Virus record (IMG/VR): IMGVR_UViG_3300025617_000977
Span: 1-64,000 of that record
Reading direction: 5' to 3' (one strand)
Source: a virus
DNA: 64,000 nucleotides
Shown here: one piece after another, positions 24,275-33,873 of the stretch
Layout: every line of letters begins with the position of its first letter
How positions within the stretch are numbered: position 1 is the stretch's first letter
The notes under the pieces: model-generated
What the model was told of the DNA's origin: nothing
Databases searched by the model: none
The model's input: only the letters and a program-made list of their open reading frames with translations
Made by a program: the position numbers and the translations under genes

Positions 24275-25313
24275 ACGTATAGGCTTCGCATGTAAATACA
24301 TGCACCCAGATCAAACGCAGAAGAAGAAACTGCTTGAAGAAATTCAACGACCACTAAATACTCGTAGCACAACAGTACAGTGGCTCAACCGTCAGACTCG
24401 TGATGTTGCTGAAGAACGCTTGTGGGATATTATGGTCCACAATATTCAGTCATACTACAATCTGATTGAGTATGTAGGGAGTTTACCAAATGAATTACGA
24501 ATGGTTCGACTTGGCAGTGATGTTCTTCCTGTTTACACTCAGCGTGATTGGGCTTACTATTGGCAGCAACCTGATGTTCGAGCGTATTGCGAAAAAGCAT
24601 TTGCTAGAGTCGGACAACTTGCAAGAACACTTGATGTTAGACTTAGTATGCATCCTGGTCAGTTTACCGTTCTTGCTAGTGACAACGCTGAAATTGTCGA
24701 GAGGAGCATAGAAGAATTTGAATATCACACCGATGTCATCCGCTATATGGGTTACGGACAATCATTCCAAGACTTCAAGTGCAACGTCCACATATCGGGT
24801 CGAAAAGGTCCACAAGGCATTATCGACGCACTTAAACGACTCTCGCCTGAAGCAAGAAACACAATCACAATCGAAAACGATGAAAACAAATGGGGAGTTG
24901 AACACAGCCTCGAACTTGTCGACCATTGCGCACTCGTACCAGATCTACACCACCACTGGTGTCGTGAAGGAAATTACCTTTCACCAACCGACGATAGAGT
25001 TAAACGCATAATTGATTCATGGCGAGGCGTTCGCCCTGCATTGCATTACAGTTATAGTCGTAACGAAGCATTACCTGAAAACTTTGCACACAATGACTTC
25101 CCTGATATGAAAGCATTACTTGAAGCAGGACACAAGAAAGCAAAACTTCGTGCTCATAGCGATTATTATCCTAATCCTGTGGTAAATGAGTATGCACTTA
25201 GTTTCTTAGATAACTTTGATATCATGTGTGAAAGCAAGATGAAGAACCTTGCTAGTATTGACCTATATAAATACTACTCAGAAAAGACCAGCAAGCAAAA
25301 ACTTGTTGCATAA
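24264..25313 (+). CDS. uvdE: UV-damage endonuclease (UvdE/UVDE-like)
   Basis: 349 residues. TIM-barrel metal site: MHPGQF (His130), a CNVHISG strand, TIENDE (Glu204), DLHHHW (229-231) and a C-terminal RAHSDYY. The start RIGFACKY is typical. The enzyme nicks DNA 5' to UV photoproducts and other lesions and opens alternative excision repair, useful for a surface-ocean virus. Start overlaps the PMM-like gene by 11 nt. Confidence 0.88.
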   Translation: MTIKRIGFACKYMHPDQTQKKKLLEEIQRPLNTRSTTVQWLNRQTRDVAEERLWDIMVHNIQSYYNLIEYVGSLPNELRMVRLGSDVLPVYTQRDWAYYWQQPDVRAYCEKAFARVGQLARTLDVRLSMHPGQFTVLASDNAEIVERSIEEFEYHTDVIRYMGYGQSFQDFKCNVHISGRKGPQGIIDALKRLSPEARNTITIENDENKWGVEHSLELVDHCALVPDLHHHWCREGNYLSPTDDRVKRIIDSWRGVRPALHYSYSRNEALPENFAHNDFPDMKALLEAGHKKAKLRAHSDYYPNPVVNEYALSFLDNFDIMCESKMKNLASIDLYKYYSEKTSKQKLVA

Positions 25314-25337
25314 GTAATACACTAACCGGAGATAATA

Positions 25338-25589
25338 ATGATTACATTTATTAAGAAACTTTTTGGAAAGGCAGACGCTCAGCCTGAGCCAACCAAAATT
25401 TCAGATGTTGTTGCTAAAAAAGAAACACAGAAAAAAGCAACAGTAAAAGTTCCTTCTAAGGCTGAACTTAAAAAGTTAACTAAAGTTAAACTAGAAGAAC
25501 TAGGTCGTGAAAACGGAATTGAACTTGACAAGAGATTAACTAAAGACAAATTAGTTAATGCACTTCATTCACATTTGAAAGGCAAGTAA
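25338..25589 (+). CDS. Small protein with SAP/HeH-like C-terminal domain
   Basis: 83 residues. A short hydrophobic start (MITFIKKLFGK) and Lys/Ala/Pro linker lead to a two-helix SAP/HeH-like unit (about 43-80) with KVKLEELGRENGIEL and LTKDKLVNAL. Such units bind DNA or RNA. GGAGATAA precedes the ATG. Confidence 0.6.
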   Translation: MITFIKKLFGKADAQPEPTKISDVVAKKETQKKATVKVPSKAELKKLTKVKLEELGRENGIELDKRLTKDKLVNALHSHLKGK

Positions 25590-25590
25590 T

Positions 25591-25755
25591 ATGCTACAAG
25601 CATGGATTAACAAACGTATTAAAGAACGTACCACACTAGACGGAGTAATTCTTGTTGCGGCTGGTGTTGCTTTCCTAATTTTTAAACCAATTGCGGCTAT
25701 TGTCGCTTATGGTGCAATTGCATATGGTGCTTGGACTATTTGGAAGTCTGAGTAA
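25591..25755 (+). CDS. Small membrane protein
   Basis: 54 residues from ATG 25591, one base after the previous stop. A basic N-terminus (NKRIKERTT) is followed by two hydrophobic stretches (GVILVAAGVAFLIF and AAIVAYGAIAYGAW). Its 3' end overlaps the convergent zinc-finger gene by 20 nt. Too short for firm prediction; possibly an envelope protein. Confidence 0.5.
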   Translation: MLQAWINKRIKERTTLDGVILVAAGVAFLIFKPIAAIVAYGAIAYGAWTIWKSE

Positions 25756-26038
25756 TTTTATCAATAGTAAGTAACGTATCAACTGTTGTGTCTAGTCTGC
25801 GTCTTTGTTCGACTCCCTTTTTTTGAGCAAATCGTTTAGGGTCACAGTCTGGACACACATGGTGATACGAGTTATCTAATCTTTTCGGGTCAACTTTACC
25901 TTTATCCCTTTTAAATTCTTCGTGGCATTCATCGCATTGAAATATTGCCACTGACTTCTCACGTTTATAAGGATGCGTTTTGTTGTTCTTTGACTTACGA
26001 ACATAAAATTTAACTTCTTTTTCAATTCGTTTAAACAT
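25736..26038 (-). CDS. Zinc-finger phage protein, reverse strand
   Basis: 100 residues from ATG 26038 (an in-frame ATG at 26044 overlaps the late box and would precede the likely transcript start). CDECHEEF and CPDCDPKRFAQKKG form two CxxC knuckles about 27 residues apart, like a zinc-ribbon or HNH-type scaffold, but no HNH catalytic residues are evident. The rest is basic. A small protein of this appearance recurs in marine T4-like phages. Convergent with 25591. Confidence 0.6.
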   Translation of the reverse strand: MFKRIEKEVKFYVRKSKNNKTHPYKREKSVAIFQCDECHEEFKRDKGKVDPKRLDNSYHHVCPDCDPKRFAQKKGVEQRRRLDTTVDTLLTIDKITQTSK

Positions 26039-26043
26039 ATTCA

Positions 26044-26050
26044 TATTTAT
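26044..26050 (-). promoter_or_regulatory. Late-type box, reverse strand
   Basis: Reverse complement reads ATAAATA, 5 nt before the ATG at 26038 (spacer TGAAT) . It would give a leaderless or near-leaderless transcript of the zinc-finger gene. Confidence 0.45.
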
Positions 26051-26078
26051 GTAATTACATTCGGTTTACAAAATATAT

Positions 26079-26086
26079 AATAAATA
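26079..26086 (+). promoter_or_regulatory. Late-type promoter box for the Fe-S carrier/fibre operon
   Basis: AATAAATA at 26079-26086, 14 nt before ATG 26101 with GAGAGG between. Divergent to the reverse box at 26044-26050. Confidence 0.6.
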
Positions 26087-26100
26087 CAATGAGAGGTACA

Positions 26101-26427
26101 ATGACAGACATCGTAACAATAACAGAATCAGCCAAACAACACATGCAAACCATGCTTAAAGAACAAAATGCTACAGCAGTTCGACTAGCAGTAAAAGGTG
26201 GAGGATGTGCAGGCTTCAAATATGACTGGACACTAGATGAAACAGTTGAAGATGGTGATGAAATTTTTGATTTATCAGAAGGTAAATTTGTTATAGATGG
26301 CACTAGTGTCATGTTCTTATTAGGTAGCACTATAGATTATAAAAAAGAAGTATTCGGATCATACTTCGCAATAACAAACCCAGCATCAACAGCAAGTTGT
26401 GGCTGTGGTGAATCGGTTGGATTTTAG
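26101..26427 (+). CDS. A-type iron-sulfur cluster carrier (HesB/IscA/ErpA family)
   Basis: 108 residues. The three conserved Cys are present: Cys36 in GGGCAGFKY and Cys100/Cys102 in the CGCGES tail. These carriers bind a 2Fe-2S or 4Fe-4S cluster or iron and hand it to apo-proteins. The ATG at 26101 is preferred over 26089 because GAGAGG lies between them. Only 8 nt separate it from the 2224-residue fibre gene, and both appear to use the same late promoter, so it is made with virion proteins and not with early metabolism. Confidence 0.88.
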   Translation: MTDIVTITESAKQHMQTMLKEQNATAVRLAVKGGGCAGFKYDWTLDETVEDGDEIFDLSEGKFVIDGTSVMFLLGSTIDYKKEVFGSYFAITNPASTASCGCGESVGF

Positions 26428-26435
26428 GGGTCAAT

Positions 26436-29400
26436 ATGCCAAAAAAGATTATTAACATAGGTGTTGAAGGAAATGACGGAACTGGTGATAGTATCCGCGA
26501 TGCATTTGGTAAAACAAATGAAAACTTTAATGAACTTTACGCTGTATTTGGACAAGGTGGTACCATCCGCTTTACAGCACTTTCAGACACGCCAGAGGAA
26601 CTAGGCGCAAATAAGATTCCTGTTTCAAATGATAGCGGATCTGAATTGTTAATGAAAAACGTAGTTGGTGGTCAAGGTATTTTAATTGACAACACTGACC
26701 CAAGTCAATTAGTAATTACTAACAGCGGCGGGTCAATTAGCCAAGATTTGCAACCAACTATTGGTAACTACCTAAACGGTTCGAAAAACTATACACTTGG
26801 TAACATTGGTCCAATTTCAGATCAAGCGGCTGTAGACTTTAACACAACACATCCTGGTTCAAATATTCAAGTACACGATCTTGTTACTGACAAGAAGTTT
26901 AACGATATGGCATATCAGAAGCAAGGTGTTGCTAACAGAATGAGAGCAGAGCCTGCTGATAATTCAGAATATACATTAACTATTGGTAGTTTCCAAGGTA
27001 ATAATGCTACCGTAGCAGGACACGGATACGACCACAATATTAATGGTCAGGGATTCCAATATAATGTTTCTGCAGGAGGAACGCCTGCAACAAACTTGCT
27101 AGAAGGCGCAACCTACTATGTAAGATATGTAAACGCAAACACATTTAGTTTGCATCCTACACCAGCAGATGCATTATCTGATACAAATAGAATTTTAGCC
27201 AACGCCGGTGTTGCTGGTAATCCTGGTGGTGATCATACACTTGTTGACGCCGAATACAACTCAGCATTATACGGAACATATTTAAGTACCGAAGCACTAC
27301 CAAGAAGTGCTACTGTACGCAGACAAGGCGATGACATGGAAGGTCCGCTATTCTTGCATGACCATCCAGGTAACTTAGCAGGCAGTGGTACACCAAACGA
27401 TGTAGATGATTTACAAGCGGCTACAAAGTTTTATGTTGACAATTCAAGTTTTACAAGTATTGTAGATTTATATGTTAGAACAAACGGCGACGATACACAA
27501 GAGTTTTCACCAGTAGGTAAAGAAGGACGTAGTTTACAATTTGCTTACAAGACAATTGGTAAGGCATGTGAAAAAGCAGAAGAGATTATGGAGACGTCTC
27601 CATTAGAGCCTGGTGCATACTTACAGACCGTAACATTCAATGGAGGCGAAGACAACTCGGTAATTTCAAGCCAAACAGTTTCATCACCATTCGCAGACGG
27701 TGTTCCAGCAAGATTGTTACTTGACCAGAACTTAACATTTATTGCAAAAGAAATTGTTGCATATGTTAATGCAACGTTCCCAGACTTCCAATACAATCAA
27801 GATTTGTGTGAAAGAGACATGGGCTTTATTATATCTGGGTTGGGTATTGATATCCAAAACGGTATTAACTCAAACTTCCACGCAATTCAGGCAGGTAAAA
27901 GATATTTCAATTCAGTAAGTGGACAGATTGCACGAACTACACAATTAACTGAAACACTAGCCGCAATCAACTACGGTAAGTTGATTATTAATTCTATTTT
28001 ACAAAATGGTGCAGTTACTCCAGTAAGAAACCTAGATGGAGTTGAGCAGGTTATTGATACAGATCAAATTGTATCTTCTACTGCTCGAAATGCTGTTCTT
28101 GCTAAAATTGATATTACAACTAATATTATCGAAAACGGATTAGGCGTTCTTAAAACGACTGCACTAGTTGAAGGCTCGACTATCAGTATGGATATTACAA
28201 ATGGTGGACAAGGCTATGTTGACCAAGGTATTGGTTCTAACGTAGACATCCTACCAGGTAAGATTATTAGAGGTAGAACTTCCGGAGCACTTGCTAGAAT
28301 TGTAAAATATACTAGAGGATCAAATTTAGATACGCTAAGAATTTTCCTAATTGAACCTAAGCAGTTTGTTGAAGGTGAGGAAATAGAATACGGAAACTTT
28401 ACAAGAGAAAAGCAAATTGCTATTCATGTTGAGTCCGGAATATTTTACGAAGACTTTCCGATCAAACTTCCAGTAAACTGTTCTATTAAAGGTACTGACT
28501 TTAGACGTTGTATTATTAGACCAAAGAATAGAGGGTCGCAGTCTAAATGGGTTGACACATATTTTTACAGAGATGCAAACTTTGATGGATTAGATTTAAT
28601 TCCATCATCTAATCTTGACACTTTTGAAATTATTAACCGTAACAAAGAATTTGTTAAGGACGAAGTGATTGCATGGATTGCAAACGAAGTTGCAACAGCA
28701 ACACCAGGATCTATCTGGGACGGTTTTGAATATAACGAAGCCAAGTGTGAACGAGATACTGGAATTATCCTTGACGGTATTGCACACGATATCAAATATT
28801 CAGGCAATGCAAAAACATATGAACATGCGGCGAAATATTATATTGGAACACAAAGTTTAATCAACGGACAAGAGCAACAAACAGCCGCGGCACTAGAGTT
28901 TACAAAAACTCTTGTAACTACTTACATTGTTCCGCAAGTTGATTGGACTGAACTACAAACAATTACTAGCCAGTACAGAGATACAATTTATCAAGCAGAA
29001 GCCGGAACTGCCGCGAGAGTCGGTGTGTTAATGGATCAAATTATTGATGTTGTTGAAAACGGACTTGCTAACTTGCCTGATCTTGTTGATCCACGTTACG
29101 GGTATCACTACACAGAAAATCCAACATTAGATTTAAATATTGGATCAAACGGCGACGACAACCCTGGTGATTTTGCAGGTGCATCAAAACTATTAAAACT
29201 AAACAAAGAGTTTATTGTTGAAGAAACTATTGCGTATGTCAATGCAACATACCCTGCGTTGTCATATAACGAAAACAAATGTAGAAGAGATACTGGTCTT
29301 ATTGTTGATGGACTTGTACTTGATTTAAAAACAGGTGGAAGAACAGAGACATTAGCAAATCAAACAGCATACTACTTAGGTGCTGTATCAGGACAGGAAA

Positions 29401-32400
29401 CTGAAACTGTTGCCGCAATTAACTATGTTAAAACTATTGGAGCCGCTGTTCTAAGTAAAACTCCATTTGGTGCAAGCAGGCAGTCAATTGTTGATCAAAA
29501 TATAACTGCTGACTCAGTAGCAGAAGCGGCGGCACAAGGCAACATGGAAAACTTAATCGATTGTATTAAGTTTGCGTTCGATGCAAGTTATAACCCACCT
29601 AAGAATAACCAAGACATTGACGTGTTTATGATGAACGATGCAAACAGAATCATGAACGTAACAATGCAAGGACACGGTGGTTTTGCACAAGTACTTGACC
29701 CAAATGGGCAGATCTTAATTAAATCACCATACGTACAGGTATGTGGTTCATTCTCTAAGAGTAAAAACGAACAAGCATTTAGAGGCGGTATGTTTATTGA
29801 TGCATTTACTGCTAACCTAACATGTACTGTTATTAGTAAGGATGATGCATTTACACTAAACGTTTCAAGTGGTGTTGGAAGTGGACTAAGACAAAGACGT
29901 CCAGAAACACCATGTCCGTTTTATATTCAAGGTGTGCGTTATCAAGTAGATGCTGTTACAAATTATGACCAAGCGGCAGGTACTGCAACATTGTTCCTAA
30001 ACCCAACATCAGGCGATGGAGCAGGATTTCAATTTGCAGACTTTACAGATATTGTATTACAAAGTGCTGGTAACACGTCTATGCTTGCAAACGACTACAC
30101 ACAAGTTAACGACTTAGGTTATGGTATTGTATGTAACAACGGAGCACTATCAGAACAAGTTTCAACATTCTCATATTATTGTCATGCGGCGTATATGGCA
30201 AACAACGGTTCACAGATTAGATCACTGAACGGATCTAACTCAAATGGTAACTATGGACTAGTAGCGGCAGGTTCTGATCCAAACGAAGTTATTGATCAAA
30301 TCACATTGCTTGAGCCAATGGTACAAACTGCTCGTGTATTTGATAACGGTACTAGTGCTGTTAACGTAGCAGGTAAAAACATTGTTTACATCTACGACAG
30401 CGAATTTGTTCCAACTAACGTATCTGAACTTGAAGTTGATCACGGACCTACATTAGGTAACATTCGTTACGAAGTATCAAGTATTCAAACTACTGAGGAA
30501 ACAGTGCCGGGGGCTTCAAGAAACCAAATAGTTTACAAGTTGAATATTTCAGGTAATGACGGATTAGCGGCAAGTCTTGCTAACAATGATAAAGTACAAA
30601 TTAGATCATTACAAAACTTCATCTTTGATAACTTAGAACAAACCGCAGTTATTAGACCATCAACTGCAATTGTATTTGATGAACAAGATGACTTTACATA
30701 TAGAACTATTGCTTTTGGTAGTGCAAACGCAGTTGGTACAGCATTAGCAGAAACAGATCAAAGTTTTGTTACATTTGATTCCAACTACGACTATATTAGG
30801 TTAGTAGTTGATCAAAACTATGTAGCAGAAACAGAATTTGCTCCAAGTGGTACATCAGGTGCTACTGTTGGAGATACAGTAATTGCTGTTACATCAATTA
30901 CAGAACAATCAGAAATTAACAGACTTAATAACGGAGACATGTTATTTGCATGGGACGGCAAGGTCCATAGAGTATTAAGTTACTCACAAAAAGCAAACTA
31001 TGGCCTACTTACTATTGAAGACAAAAATAATATTAACGATGCCGCACTAGGTGATGCAGTTGTAGCAAGCGGTATCCAAAGTAGTTTACAAGATGCAACA
31101 CTAGTTAGAACATTACGTGTTGGACTTGATAGTGGAGAAAATGCAGGACTTACAGTTAATATTTCTGTATGTAGAGCAACAGGACATGACTTTAATGATA
31201 TCGGATCAGGTGGATTTAACACAAGTAACTATCCAAGTAAAATTTACGGTGCACCGCAACAACCAAGTCAAGCAAATGAAGTACAGGAACGCGACAAAGG
31301 GCGTGTGTTCTATGTAAGTACAGATCAAGATGGTTTCTTCCGTGTTGGTAGATTCTTTACAGTTGACCAAGGTACTGGACGAGTAACATTTGCGGCAAGT
31401 ATTGCGTTAAGTAACTTGGACGGTATTGGATTTAAACGTGGTGTTGTTATTACTGAATTCTCAAGTGATGACGGAATGACAGATAACGCAGTTGACTCGG
31501 CTCCGACTGAATCAGCAGTAGTAGGATATGTAAACAGACGCTTAGGTATTGACGAAGATTCGCTGGCTGTTGAAAATCCATTAGGCGCAGGCTTCTTAGC
31601 ATTAGATGGTACAACTACACCATCGCAAAATATTAGTTTTGCTAACAATAAACTTACAGCATTAGCAGATCCAGGCGCAGACTTTGATGCAACTAACAAG
31701 CGATACGTTGATGGAAGAACACCATTTGGTGAATCATTAATGTACGGTAGTGGTGCTGACGGTACTAGAGATGCTAACGACATTATTGTATGGACTGGCA
31801 CAGAATTTGATACTGCTACTCCAACAGGATATTTTGAATTTACTTATAATGCAGTTGATAAAACTGTAGAAACTGGTATTGTTGACGGCAGTATTGTAAA
31901 CGCAGATATAAACGCCGCGGCACAGATTGCACAAAGCAAACTTAATATGCAAGCGGCAACAACACGTTCAACAGCGGCAGGCATTTTACAGTCTAACTTA
32001 GGACTTGCTAGTTTTGATAGTGTTGTGTTCAGCAGTACAAACGGATTTGTTAGTATTGACGACGGACAACTACCAGTTGCTAAAATTGCAAACATTGCAG
32101 ACGAGCATGTAATTGGTAGAGCAGATGGAGATAGTTCAACAGGAGATGTTAGTGCTATTCCGTTCTCAACTGTTGTTGAGCAAGGTGGTACATTTACTAC
32201 AATCGGTGCTCCAAGTTCAATTGTTAAAACCCATACAGACGGATCAATCAATGTACAAGCACTTGAAATTGATAGTATTAAAGTAATTGATACTTCAGGT
32301 ACAAGTGTTAACTTTACAAATCCAGGTACAACAGTATTCTTAAGTTCACAAACAACAGGCGGCGGCATTACAAATAACTCAATGACCGGTAACTTGAATG

Positions 32401-33110
32401 TTGGTGCAAGCAGAGCAACAGAAAGTAACTTCCAAGCAAATAGTACATTTGCTGGTGAAAACTACGTTGCGGCAGATTGGGCATACCATTCATTTATTGA
32501 AGCGCCAGGCGAAGGTGATGGTAACTCAACAGGTATTGGTATTGGTGCTGGTACAGGATTTAGTAACGCAGACCAAATTGGTTTTGTAACAGCAGGCGAT
32601 CAAACACTAGTAATTACTAATACTGCAATGTTACCAGGAACTACTGAAGTTTACGATTTAGGTAGTGCAAGTAATAAGTTTAACGTAGTACACGCAATTA
32701 CAACATCGGCACAAGCAAACACTGCATTATACGCTGACTTGGCAGAGAACTACTTAGCAGATGCAGAATATGAAACTGGTACAGTACTTGTATTTGGCGG
32801 GGATGAAGAACTTACAACAACTGACAGCAAAGGCGACACACGAGTTGCTGGTGTTGTTTCAGAGAAACCGGGTTACTTAATGAACTCTGGGGCTGAAGGT
32901 AATTTTGTTACTGCAATAGCACTACAGGGAAGAGTACCTGTTAAAGTACTAGGAGCAGTTAGAAAAGGAGACATGCTAGTAACAGCAAGTATTCCGGGAT
33001 ATGCAATAGTTAATAACTCTCCAGGAGTTGGACAAGTTATCGGCAAGGCTGTTAAGAACAAAGACGACACCGGCTACGGCATAGTTGAAGCAGTGGTAGG
33101 GAGAGTATAA
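26436..33110 (+). CDS. Giant tail-fibre/virion protein (2224 residues)
   Basis: The N-terminal module (INIGVEGNDGTGD, IRDAFGKTNENFNELY) is shared with proteins at 33110 and 38144. Three internal repeats (about residues 425-470, 725-790, 915-980) have the form 'NKEF(I/V)..E.IAYVNAT(Y/F)P....YN..KC.RD.G.I.DG...D'. The C-terminal ~130 residues start with ADLAENYLADAEYETGTV and contain GDTRVAGVVSEKPGYLM, a module frequent at the ends of marine T4-like fibre proteins, possibly a folding domain. Cys in the repeats (e.g. CERD, CRRD) are unusual for a fibre. Likely a receptor-binding or baseplate-attached fibre. Stop overlaps the next ATG. Confidence 0.8.
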   Translation: MPKKIINIGVEGNDGTGDSIRDAFGKTNENFNELYAVFGQGGTIRFTALSDTPEELGANKIPVSNDSGSELLMKNVVGGQGILIDNTDPSQLVITNSGGSISQDLQPTIGNYLNGSKNYTLGNIGPISDQAAVDFNTTHPGSNIQVHDLVTDKKFNDMAYQKQGVANRMRAEPADNSEYTLTIGSFQGNNATVAGHGYDHNINGQGFQYNVSAGGTPATNLLEGATYYVRYVNANTFSLHPTPADALSDTNRILANAGVAGNPGGDHTLVDAEYNSALYGTYLSTEALPRSATVRRQGDDMEGPLFLHDHPGNLAGSGTPNDVDDLQAATKFYVDNSSFTSIVDLYVRTNGDDTQEFSPVGKEGRSLQFAYKTIGKACEKAEEIMETSPLEPGAYLQTVTFNGGEDNSVISSQTVSSPFADGVPARLLLDQNLTFIAKEIVAYVNATFPDFQYNQDLCERDMGFIISGLGIDIQNGINSNFHAIQAGKRYFNSVSGQIARTTQLTETLAAINYGKLIINSILQNGAVTPVRNLDGVEQVIDTDQIVSSTARNAVLAKIDITTNIIENGLGVLKTTALVEGSTISMDITNGGQGYVDQGIGSNVDILPGKIIRGRTSGALARIVKYTRGSNLDTLRIFLIEPKQFVEGEEIEYGNFTREKQIAIHVESGIFYEDFPIKLPVNCSIKGTDFRRCIIRPKNRGSQSKWVDTYFYRDANFDGLDLIPSSNLDTFEIINRNKEFVKDEVIAWIANEVATATPGSIWDGFEYNEAKCERDTGIILDGIAHDIKYSGNAKTYEHAAKYYIGTQSLINGQEQQTAAALEFTKTLVTTYIVPQVDWTELQTITSQYRDTIYQAEAGTAARVGVLMDQIIDVVENGLANLPDLVDPRYGYHYTENPTLDLNIGSNGDDNPGDFAGASKLLKLNKEFIVEETIAYVNATYPALSYNENKCRRDTGLIVDGLVLDLKTGGRTETLANQTAYYLGAVSGQETETVAAINYVKTIGAAVLSKTPFGASRQSIVDQNITADSVAEAAAQGNMENLIDCIKFAFDASYNPPKNNQDIDVFMMNDANRIMNVTMQGHGGFAQVLDPNGQILIKSPYVQVCGSFSKSKNEQAFRGGMFIDAFTANLTCTVISKDDAFTLNVSSGVGSGLRQRRPETPCPFYIQGVRYQVDAVTNYDQAAGTATLFLNPTSGDGAGFQFADFTDIVLQSAGNTSMLANDYTQVNDLGYGIVCNNGALSEQVSTFSYYCHAAYMANNGSQIRSLNGSNSNGNYGLVAAGSDPNEVIDQITLLEPMVQTARVFDNGTSAVNVAGKNIVYIYDSEFVPTNVSELEVDHGPTLGNIRYEVSSIQTTEETVPGASRNQIVYKLNISGNDGLAASLANNDKVQIRSLQNFIFDNLEQTAVIRPSTAIVFDEQDDFTYRTIAFGSANAVGTALAETDQSFVTFDSNYDYIRLVVDQNYVAETEFAPSGTSGATVGDTVIAVTSITEQSEINRLNNGDMLFAWDGKVHRVLSYSQKANYGLLTIEDKNNINDAALGDAVVASGIQSSLQDATLVRTLRVGLDSGENAGLTVNISVCRATGHDFNDIGSGGFNTSNYPSKIYGAPQQPSQANEVQERDKGRVFYVSTDQDGFFRVGRFFTVDQGTGRVTFAASIALSNLDGIGFKRGVVITEFSSDDGMTDNAVDSAPTESAVVGYVNRRLGIDEDSLAVENPLGAGFLALDGTTTPSQNISFANNKLTALADPGADFDATNKRYVDGRTPFGESLMYGSGADGTRDANDIIVWTGTEFDTATPTGYFEFTYNAVDKTVETGIVDGSIVNADINAAAQIAQSKLNMQAATTRSTAAGILQSNLGLASFDSVVFSSTNGFVSIDDGQLPVAKIANIADEHVIGRADGDSSTGDVSAIPFSTVVEQGGTFTTIGAPSSIVKTHTDGSINVQALEIDSIKVIDTSGTSVNFTNPGTTVFLSSQTTGGGITNNSMTGNLNVGASRATESNFQANSTFAGENYVAADWAYHSFIEAPGEGDGNSTGIGIGAGTGFSNADQIGFVTAGDQTLVITNTAMLPGTTEVYDLGSASNKFNVVHAITTSAQANTALYADLAENYLADAEYETGTVLVFGGDEELTTTDSKGDTRVAGVVSEKPGYLMNSGAEGNFVTAIALQGRVPVKVLGAVRKGDMLVTASIPGYAIVNNSPGVGQVIGKAVKNKDDTGYGIVEAVVGRV
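27707..29400 (+). repeat. Three internal coding repeats in the giant fibre gene
   Basis: Units begin near 27710, 28612 and 29185. Each encodes a leading L-x-x-N-(K)-E-F/x motif, an 'IAYVNAT'-type helix, a YN-x-K/L-C-x-R-D-x-G strand with a Cys, and an 'xDGxxxDI/L' turn. They are diverged at DNA level, so they are old domain duplications. Confidence 0.7.
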
Positions 33111-33853
33111 TGGCTAAGCAAACTATAAACATTGGATCAAGTGCTAATAAGGGCGACGGAGATCCGATCCGTACAGCATTTACAAAAGTAAATGAAAACT
33201 TTACAGAGTTATACGACAAAGTTACTGTTTTAGAAAACGGGCAAATTGCAAAAGTACAAGATACACAAGGTAGTGTGTTTGGTGACGATAGTACCCTACT
33301 AGTAGATGCAGTAAACAGCATCATTCCTGCTTCAGTAATTACTGGAACACTTACTAACAATTTAATCGGTGATGTTACTGGAAATATAACTGGTGACACA
33401 GCAGGTACACACACTGGTGCAGTAGTTGGTAATATAACTGGCGATGTTATAGGTAGTGTTTTTGCAGATGATAGTACACTGTTAGTAGACGGTGTAGCAG
33501 GTAAGATTGTAGGCGATGTTGAAAATAATAGTGTAATTACAGGTAGAGTCAAATCACAAGACGATATAGATTTATATGTTTATGCTGGTGGAACAGGTAG
33601 TGTTATATTAGCAGGACAAAGCGATGTAAGTATAGGACATACAAGCGGTCAAACAGATATCTATGGTGATGTAGAGTTTAACAATGGTACAACAGCATTC
33701 CAAAGCGGCAATGATGTTGAATTTAATTGCCCTGTGGATTTTACTAACGCAACGATTACAATGCCTCAGTACATTAGTTTAGCAGACTTAAAAACTGAAG
33801 TGGCGGCAAGTGTAGACTTTGCGGCATTTAAAACAAGAATAGCGGCGCTATAA
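33110..33853 (+). CDS. Virion protein with shared N-terminal module
   Basis: 247 residues. INIGSSANKGDGD and IRTAFTKVNENFTELY repeat the N-terminal module of the giant fibre. Two DDSTLLVD units (33270-33311, 33450-33494) match those of the reverse-strand fibre at 18037. The C-terminal part alternates short strands and ends in a helix FAAFKTRIAAL. ATG overlaps the giant gene's stop. Likely a fibre subunit or connector. Confidence 0.7.
   Translation: MAKQTINIGSSANKGDGDPIRTAFTKVNENFTELYDKVTVLENGQIAKVQDTQGSVFGDDSTLLVDAVNSIIPASVITGTLTNNLIGDVTGNITGDTAGTHTGAVVGNITGDVIGSVFADDSTLLVDGVAGKIVGDVENNSVITGRVKSQDDIDLYVYAGGTGSVILAGQSDVSIGHTSGQTDIYGDVEFNNGTTAFQSGNDVEFNCPVDFTNATITMPQYISLADLKTEVAASVDFAAFKTRIAAL
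33270..33495 (+). repeat. Two DDSTLLVD coding repeats
   Basis: Each encodes G-S-V-F-(G/A)-D-D-S-T-L-L-V-D followed by A/G-V and an Ile/Gly-rich strand; about 140 nt lie between them. Confidence 0.7.
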
Positions 33854-33856
33854 ATA
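33849..33856 (+). promoter_or_regulatory. T4-consensus late promoter TATAAATA
   Basis: Exact TATAAATA, 17 nt before ATG 33874, overlapping the end of the preceding gene; AGGAAAAG acts as ribosome site. Confidence 0.7.
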
Positions 33857-33873
33857 TAGTATAGGAAAAGATA

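Noticed and set aside
26089-26427. Start of the Fe-S carrier at ATG 26089
   Set aside because: GAGAGG lies inside that extension, correctly placed for ATG 26101, and the late box would overlap the leader.
31844-32368. 174-codon reverse frame inside the giant fibre gene
   Set aside because: Low-complexity shadow of Thr/Asn-rich fibre codons; no start signals.
33849-33856. Reading TATAAATA as a sigma70 -10 box
   Set aside because: There is no TTGAC-like -35 at 16-18 bp, and the octamer is the T4 late consensus before virion genes.
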